The notes below the pieces were generated by a model that saw only the letters and a list, made by a program, of their open reading frames with translations, made no database searches and was not told the origin of the DNA. The position numbers were made by a program, and so were the translations under genes. From NCBI RefSeq assembly GCF_000003815.2, contig NC_049995.1:17020840-17044288 (forward strand): a stretch of 23,449 nt of DNA. Reading direction: 5' to 3'. Source of the stretch: Branchiostoma floridae. Taxonomy: Eukaryota; Chordata; Leptocardii; Amphioxiformes; Branchiostomatidae. This document shows, piece by piece, positions 18,637 to 23,449 of this stretch (position 1 is the stretch's first letter; every line of letters starts with the position of its first letter).

Positions 18637-18835
18637 CTGTAGATGTAAATGAATACGTTTAAAATCGTGACCATAGCATGTTCAGAACATGTAATAGCGA
18701 AACCGGAATACCACTGCAATACCGAGGGAAGCCGCCAGGGTCCAAAAATCTAATCATATCAGCTTTTGTCACACCTTACCCTACCCTATGAAACCAATCA
18801 ACCCAACTTTTCCATCCTTCCTATTCACAGACATA

Positions 18836-18885
18836 GACACACACACCCACCCATACACACACACACACACACACGCACACACACA
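18836..18885. repeat. (CA)n microsatellite
   Basis: Mostly CA dinucleotides with a few CCA and CG interruptions, within the K2P intron. Open frames across it on the minus strand are Cys/Val runs and not genes. Confidence 0.9.
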
Positions 18886-19348
18886 ACTATCATTGGATGA
18901 ATTTAACTTCTCCTCGCTCCAATATAGTTGATTTGCAAGTTCACTCCCGACGGCTAATAAGTAAGTATGTGGTAGAGACAGGAGACATACATGTGACAAT
19001 GAACAGAGAAGCGTGTGACAATGGGTGACTGAAAACTCTAGCTGAGCTTTTACTTGATTTAAATGAGTTTATTCCATTTTAGTTGAATGAGAATATCAAG
19101 CAAACGCTATCACCAGCGTCCATTAAGAGACGGAAACGTTAAGATCAACAGAGTCAAATTATGCAGTGTCTCTCACATAGTGTGTATTTCGTACCATGCG
19201 CAACATTTGTCTGTAGACTCATAGTATGATTAGACTGATTAAGACTTTAGAAGATGTAAACTGTATCTCTGTTTGTCTGACCCTTGTCTATTCGCTCATG
19301 AACCCTTGGTCCAATGTAAAGTTTAGCTTACTTGAATAAACAAGGTTT

Positions 19349-19415
19349 CAAACAAACAAAAACAAACAAACAAACAAACAAACAAACAAACAAACAAACA
19401 AACAAGAAAACAAAC
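19349..19415. repeat. (AAAC)n microsatellite
   Basis: Tandem CAAA/AAAC units, interrupted near the right end (CAAGAAAACAAAC). It borders the duplicated K2P exon fragment on its 3' side (gene orientation). Confidence 0.9.
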
Positions 19416-19497
19416 CTGTGTTCATGGTGAGGAATCTCAGCACCAGCAGGTTCATGGACGCCGACACCACCGTCAGCCCCACGAAGATAAACAGACA
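19416..19497 (-). pseudogene. Duplicated 3' end of the K2P exon inside the intron
   Basis: These ~82 bases repeat the last part of the exon at 19541-19622, offset by 125 bases, including codons for [14 protein letters not shown]...FLTMNT and the same donor CAG|GTTTG. I see one substitution (TTT for TTC in the first Phe codon). Both copies are bordered by AAAC-rich tracts. The fragment has no AG acceptor on its 5' side (only GTTT/ATTT repeats), so it should not be spliced in as an exon. Likely origin is slippage or unequal exchange at the microsatellite, or two haplotypes collapsed into one assembly. Confidence 0.85.
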
Positions 19498-19540
19498 GAC
19501 AAACAAACAAATAAATAAATAAACAAACAAAGAAACAAAC
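19496..19540. repeat. (AAAC/AAAT)n microsatellite next to the K2P donor
   Basis: ACAGACAGACAAACAAACAA followed by AAAT and AAAC units. It lies directly downstream of the K2P splice donor in gene orientation and separates the true exon from its duplicated end. Confidence 0.88.
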
Positions 19541-19951
19541 CTGTGTTCATGGTGAGGAATCTCAGCACCAGCAGGTTCATGGACGCCGACACCACCGTCA
19601 GCCCCACGAAGATGAACAGCAGGCTGAACACCACATACCCCGGCTTGTTCTCCAGCGCCTTGTTCTGCTGCAACGCCACGAAGTCACCGAATCCGATGGT
19701 CGTTAGGGTGATGAAGCAGTAGTAGAAGCTGTCGTAGAAGCCCCAGCCTTCAAAGAACTGGAACGCTGCGGCTCCACTGGTCAGGATGACTGTACAACTG
19801 ATGAAGCCGACGGTGACCAGGTTACTGTAGGACACTTCGGGTCGCTTCTGTCTTAGACAGCACTTCTTGAACTTCTTGAGGATGTAAGCCACGAGGGTGT
19901 TGACCCGCTCACCGACCGACTGGAACATGACAATGCCGATGGGGATGCCTA
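19541..19951 (-). CDS. KCNK3/KCNK9-like: TASK-type K2P potassium channel, middle exon (partial at 5' side)
   Basis: Encodes 136 visible residues of a two-pore-domain background K+ channel of the TASK group, a plasma-membrane protein that sets resting potential. Reading on the minus strand, it opens with [18 protein letters not shown] (TM2), then a basic loop [14 protein letters not shown]3 ([14 protein letters not shown]), the second pore loop with selectivity filter TIGFGD, and TM4. The exon ends [15 protein letters not shown] corresponds to the X-gate/anaesthetic-site motif known from TASK-1/TASK-3. The donor is ACAG|GTTTG at 19541/19540, phase 1. The 5' end runs into the N gap at 19952: the partial codon nTA before GIP would be Leu, matching the family's LLGIP, so coding continues in the gap. 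The first pore loop and its pH-sensing histidine position are not visible. Family assignment is confident; TASK-1 versus TASK-3 orthology cannot be resolved, and a lancelet gene may be co-orthologous to both. Confidence 0.93.
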
Positions 19952-20051
19952 NNNNNNNNNNNNNNNNNNNNNNNNNNNNNNNNNNNNNNNNNNNNNNNNN
20001 NNNNNNNNNNNNNNNNNNNNNNNNNNNNNNNNNNNNNNNNNNNNNNNNNNN
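19952..20051. other. Assembly gap, 100 N
   Basis: Exactly 100 N, the conventional filler for a gap of unknown or estimated size. It cuts the K2P exon after the LGIP codons on the left and a MITE on the right, so it must hide the exon's 5' border with its splice acceptor, some intron, and about 22 bases of the MITE's terminal repeat. Confidence 0.97.
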
Positions 20052-20534
20052 GGATGAATCCTCTGCAGACTGCAAAAATAATGAGATAGGGCGAAAAAAA
20101 ACAAGATGGGTAAAAAAAACAAGATGGCAAAATTTTCCAAATAGACGTTGTAACAAGACTTAAAGTGACAAAATATGACATCACAGCCAACAAGGCATTC
20201 ATTCCTGCATTTAAGAAATGCACCAGTGTAGTTAAAGTGACACTAGTGTGGTAGACTGGTATCATTAACCATGTTGGCAACTACACTCATAGCTTCCATA
20301 GTTGTGCCACTTTTACAACTATCTATCAAGTTGCACCTCTGCAACTACAGTCAATGCTACAGAGTCTCTAGTGTCAATTCTACATTCAATGATTAGGTTA
20401 CAACACAACCTTCACCCATTTTCGTCTATCCGGCCTTCCCTTGAGAAGAAAAAAAAATCTTGTTATTTTTTCTGAAATCAGGCGAAAATTAATGAGCGCG
20501 CGGATGTCATCCATAAAATTTACTTGCTGTGGCC
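20052..20534. mobile_element. MITE, PIF/Harbinger-type TSD, copy B (left end in gap)
   Basis: The right terminal repeat 20502-20534 is identical to that of the complete copy at 15926-16347 and is followed by TAA, the expected target duplication. The left side starts inside the terminal repeat at GGATGAATCC, the outer ~22 bases being lost in the N gap. Interior landmarks are shared with copy A (CTCTGCAGACTGCAAAAATA, AGTGACACTAGTGTGGTAGA), but copy B keeps about 80 bp more near the right end. It lies in the intron 5' of the visible K2P exon. No transposase is encoded. Confidence 0.85.
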
Positions 20535-20794
20535 TAACTTGTTATCCAGCCACTTACCAACCAGTGTACATGAGACGATGTGTTTTCGTTAACGTCATAG
20601 TAATTCTAATTTGCACCCCCAAGAGACCACGTTGTAGTGTCATTAGATGTTTGCGTAACTCAACGTGGTTCAACTGACGTCACGTCAAAGCCTGTACACA
20701 ATAGCTAATCATTTCTTCAAAAGAGAGGCCCATTACGAGCGCATGATTGTTCATTTTGTTATTGCACCAGTCGTCCTACACTTTGAAGTGTAGC
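20535..20794. other. Non-coding stretch upstream of the visible K2P exon
   Basis: A MITE target TAA at 20535-20537, then unremarkable sequence with one TGACGTCA (20675-20682). No K2P first exon is visible here. Confidence 0.45.
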
Positions 20795-21080
20795 GTTATT
20801 ACCTCCAAAAAAAAGGAGGGGAGGTATCGTTTTGATGTGTTTGTTTGTCTGAATGTTGTGTTTTCGGGTATTTGTTGTCAGCATACCTTTAGAACATCTG
20901 GATGGATTCTAGTTTTGATATTTAGGAAGATGAAAGTCAGGGTTAAATTTGTCCCTCTGGTGTGTGACCTTGTTACTGCAGCAGAACTTCCGGTTTCGAT
21001 ATCTTTTGTTCCTCTCTGTGTGTTTGCGTATATAACTCAAGGTCCATTGAATGGAGTTGTTTGCATTTGCTTGTGTTGTT
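20795..21080 (+). repeat. Probable dispersed repeat
   Basis: Starts TTACCTCCAAAAAAAAGG AGGGGAGGTATCG with an inverted ACCTCC/GGAGGT, then TGTGTTTGTTTGTCTG, ACATCTGGATGGATTCTAG and ATAACTCAAGGTCCATTGAA. I recall similar repeats from several marine invertebrate genomes; class unknown. Confidence 0.45.
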
Positions 21081-21136
21081 AATTTATTGAGATTCAATTA
21101 ATTTTTGTTATTTTGGCCACAGTAGCGGTATTTTTC

Positions 21137-21293
21137 AACGCACTGCAGTACCAATGAGAGACACCACCATCTTAAACATATTGTGGTACAGTCCATTCCA
21201 CCAGCTGTTGCTTCCCTAAGTGTAGCCTGTGCTATCGGCCTTATTCTCATTAACTGAAGACTGTAGTTGCCAGATGTATCAATCAGCTGTAAC
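21137..21293 (-). repeat. Inverted repeat pair, left member
   Basis: Its reverse complement (TGATACATCTGGCAACTACA, TTCAGTTAATGAGAATAA, AGCAACAGCTGGTGGAATGG, ATTGGTACTGCAGTGC) matches 23060-23215. Confidence 0.8.
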
Positions 21294-21875
21294 ATATATG
21301 ATAATAATCGTTCAGTCTATGCCTGTACAATGACAAGACATTGATTAAATTTGTCAATTATTCTGAACACAGTGACCAATACCTTGTGCTAAATATATAG
21401 ACATGTTCTTCCTCCAGCAAGAATTTGCAACAACAACAAAAAACTTCATCTTAGATTTAAGACACATGGAGACATATCTCTAGTGGGTATGAGTAATCTT
21501 CGTGTAAAGACTCTGATACTATGCAGACGTTAAAGATCTTATCCTTAACGGAAATTGTAAGGCGATTACTTCTTAATTCTTGTAAGGAATATGGGCCAGT
21601 GTGACCTGAAATGTCTCAGAATCAAAAACAAGTGATGTGTTTTATGAGATCAGGTGGACTAAAGAAGCTTAGTAATGTCGGTAGGCACATAAGGTATTCT
21701 GACCTGACCTGACCTGTCTCAGAACAGAAAACAAGTGATTTATCTTACGAGATCTATGATAAGCTATTCCCTAGGGAACAAAAAGTGTTTAGCCACTTGT
21801 TATAACGTCGTTAAGTGAATAAGGCATTGTGATCTGAGGGGCCATTCACATAAATAGTTTGTTAGTCTTGTAGAT
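21294..21875. other. Non-coding stretch
   Basis: Contains a weak direct repeat (TGACCTGAAATGTCTCAGAA TC..AACAAGTGAT at 21601 and TGACCTGTCTCAGAACAGAA at 21709) but no gene. Confidence 0.45.
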
Positions 21876-22275
21876 ACTTGTCTGTGTGTGTATGTGCATT
21901 TGTATGTGTGTTGTGTATATGAACGTGTGTTTGTGTGCACTTGTGCGAGGGCATATATGAACATGTATGCATATATGTATTTGTGCGTATATATGTATTT
22001 GTGTGTGTACATCTTTATGTGTGTGTGTTTCTGTGTGTGTGTGTCTAAGTATATGTGTTTGTGTGTATGTGTGTGTGTCTTTATGTGCGCACGTGTGCGT
22101 GTGCATATATGAACATTGCCTGTATATATGTATTTGTGTGTGTACCTCTTTATGTGTGTGTGTCTGTGTGTGTGCCTCTAAGTATGTATGTGTGTGTGTG
22201 TGAGTGTGTTTGTGTGTATGTGTGTGCCTTTGTGTGTGTGTGTCTGTGTGTGTGCCTCTGTGTATGTACTCAATA
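21876..22275. repeat. TG-rich microsatellite/minisatellite
   Basis: Mixed TG, TGTA and TGTATATATG units with internal longer periods such as GTGTGTACATCTTTATGTG (22002) and GTGTGTACCTCTTTATGTG (22137). Cys/Val-rich plus-strand and His/Thr-rich minus-strand open frames are consequences of the repeat. Confidence 0.92.
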
Positions 22276-22624
22276 TGTGTGCGTGTGCCTTGCATTGTCT
22301 AGTGAAAAGAGCTAGAGTACCACGAATAAAAAAAAAACAACTTAAAACTTAAAAACACAGGGGCATTCCACTCCAGAAGGGAGTCTTGTGAATACATAAT
22401 CAGCCGACCCATGCAGACCCTACCCATGCATTCCCTATACGCATAGACTCAATATGTGTGCGTGTGCCTTGCATTGTCTAGTGAAAAGAGCTAGAGTACC
22501 ACGAATAAAAAAAAACAACTTAAAACTTAAAAACACAGGGGCATTCCACTCCAGAAGGGAGTCTTGTGAATACATAATCAGCCGACCCATGCAGACCCTA
22601 CCCATGCATTCCCTATACGCATAG
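22268..22624 (+). repeat. Near-identical ~179-bp tandem duplication
   Basis: ACTCAATATGTGTGCGTGTG at 22268 and again at 22447. Both copies run through CTAGAGTACCACGAATAAAA, GGGGCATTCCACTCCAGAAG and CCCTATACGCATAGAC with only a poly-A length difference visible. Confidence 0.92.
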
Positions 22625-22939
22625 ACACTTTGTTTATCGTACATATTTTCGGAATAAATGAGGTACGCTGAGCACACCGAGAAGGCATTGCTCATAAGAT
22701 AGCAAAGAATACAAGAACAAGACGAAATTTCCTAGCGAACCTGAGATTAGCTTGGTAACCTTACCTAAAAGTTCTGCATTGTATTCAGCCATAGGATTAA
22801 TGCAATTAGAGGGTACTTGGGGAGTTTAGTAGAAGACTGAATGCTTTTGAGGCATGTGGAGCAACTGGGTACTTTATCGCATAATGTGAAGTAGTATGCA
22901 GTTATCACTTCCTGAAATGAATATCTATCGGAAAATAAC

Positions 22940-22965
22940 ACTCCCGTATGGAGTGGAATGCCCCT
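22940..22965. repeat. Inverted match to the tandem duplication
   Basis: CTCCCGTATGGAGTGGAATG CCCC is the reverse complement of GGGGCATTCCACTCC..GGGAG found at ~22359 and ~22538. Could be terminal inverted repeats of a ~430-bp element (22538-22965). Confidence 0.5.
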
Positions 22966-23059
22966 TTAAAACAATCTCCCACCAAACTGTCGGGACAGTT
23001 GTAAGTAATGTAGGCACGTACTGTATAGTTACAATGATGTATACTTCAGCTCGTCCACT
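22966..23059. other. Unremarkable sequence
   Basis: Nothing recognised. Confidence 0.4.
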
Positions 23060-23215
23060 GATACATCCGGCAGCTGCAGCCTTCAGTTAATGAGAATAAC
23101 CACTGTAATAAGGCCGGCAGCACAACTACAATTATTATGGAAGTAACAGCTGGTGTAATGGACTATACCACACTGTCCACACCTTGGGGATGTCACTCCT
23201 TGGTACTGCAGTACC
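23060..23215 (+). repeat. Inverted repeat pair, right member
   Basis: TGATACATCCGGCAGCTGCA, TTCAGTTAATGAGAATAA, AGTAACAGCTGGTGTAATGG and CTTGGTACTGCAGTACC match 21137-21293 in opposite orientation, about 1.77 kb apart. This copy has a ~10-base extra ACCACTGTAATAA segment. Either two copies of one dispersed repeat or the ends of a larger element. Confidence 0.8.
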
Positions 23216-23449
23216 TAGAACAATACACCTTTCTCACGCGGCGGCCATGATAGATCGAAGACGAGGTCAATGAGGCAAACAGACAAAACTTATTTCTAAA
23301 ATCAGCTGCCATTTAGTTTTCACCCAAACCACACAAATTTTCACAATATAAGATCAAATAATAAATATTATAACTAAAAGATATAGCAATTTATAGTAGC
23401 GTAGACTGATCCCATAGTCCCTTAAGAGATGCAAAATAAAAACTTGATA
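23216..23449. other. Unremarkable window end
   Basis: AT-rich, no coding or repeat signal seen. Confidence 0.4.

Larger units (their letters stand above)
18637..19540 (-). other. K2P intron with microsatellites and a duplicated exon end
   Basis: This GT-AG intron of 904 bp (donor GTTTG at 19540, acceptor CTACAG at 18637) separates the two visible K2P exons in phase 1. It holds a CA/TG microsatellite (about 18836-18885), an AAAC tract on each side of the duplicated exon fragment (19349-19415 and 19496-19540), and otherwise unique-looking sequence with no further coding motif. Reading straight through the donor gives a 22-residue tail ([10 protein letters not shown]...) and then a stop, so intron retention would truncate the channel right after TM4. 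Confidence 0.8.

Noticed and set aside
19328-19530. Repeated LFVCLFVCL hydrophobic frames resembling membrane segments
   Set aside because: Translation of AAAC/GTTT microsatellite.
19952-20156. Apparent amino-terminal extension of the K2P frame beyond the gap (MLQRLFGKF...)
   Set aside because: It translates MITE sequence; the same peptide appears from the unrelated copy at 15926-16347, and it joins the exon only through N.
21846-22315. Long Cys/Val-rich and His/Thr-rich open frames on both strands
   Set aside because: Direct translation of the TG microsatellite; no other signal of coding.
20535-23449. First exon of the K2P gene
   Set aside because: I searched minus-strand frames for a TM1 start and a TTIGYG pore motif and found none; it must lie in the gap or beyond the window.

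Overview
This window is metazoan genomic DNA, most likely from a lancelet (Branchiostoma). The gene content is one split, intron-bearing two-pore-domain potassium channel gene. The rest is a dense mix of short non-autonomous transposons, a tRNA-derived SINE, decayed LINE ends, microsatellites and two 100-N assembly gaps. The lancelet assignment rests on my recollection that the SINE body (CACTACCAGTGGAC, GTGTGGCCCAGGGCTAC, tail ACTTTAACTTTAAC) and the CTAGTTCACC/GGGTAACCTATATCCGTTG hairpin elements are typical of Branchiostoma; no database check was possible.

Layout. 1-2260: foldback repeats of CGCAGTGACGCAAG type and a 5'-truncated LINE 3' end with an 11-bp target duplication. 2435-2893: a Mutator-like MITE with an 11-bp target duplication, then a SINE fragment. 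3530-3740: a CGCGG-rich palindromic MITE. 4886-6290: a diverged array of ~300-bp units, interrupted by gap 1. 6522-7666: two decayed LINE carboxy-terminal coding ends, one split by a hAT-type MITE. 8255-9222: a tRNA-headed SINE interrupted by a foldback insert, then a ~290-bp palindrome. 10500-15050: a higher-order repeat array studded with CACGTG, carrying two copies of an inverted-repeat element and a 951-bp piggyBac-type MITE. 15926-16347: a complete MITE with 33-bp perfect terminal inverted repeats and a TAA target duplication. 17211-18198: two hairpin MITEs.

The gene. On the minus strand, 19541-19951 and 18242-18636 are two exons of a TASK-type (KCNK3/KCNK9-like) K2P channel. The first covers TM2 onward, the second pore loop (TIGFGD), TM4 and the VLRFLT X-gate motif. 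The second is the whole cytosolic tail, ending in a KKRASV-type 14-3-3 motif. The 5' exon(s) are not in the visible sequence. The exon end next to the intron is duplicated once inside the intron, and gap 2 together with a MITE abuts the exon's 5' side.

Right end (20535-23449): dispersed repeats, an inverted repeat pair 1.8 kb apart, a TG-rich microsatellite and a near-identical ~179-bp tandem duplication. I found no operon, phage, CRISPR or other new multi-gene system. The notable content is nested transposition and repeat-borne regulatory motifs around a K2P gene.
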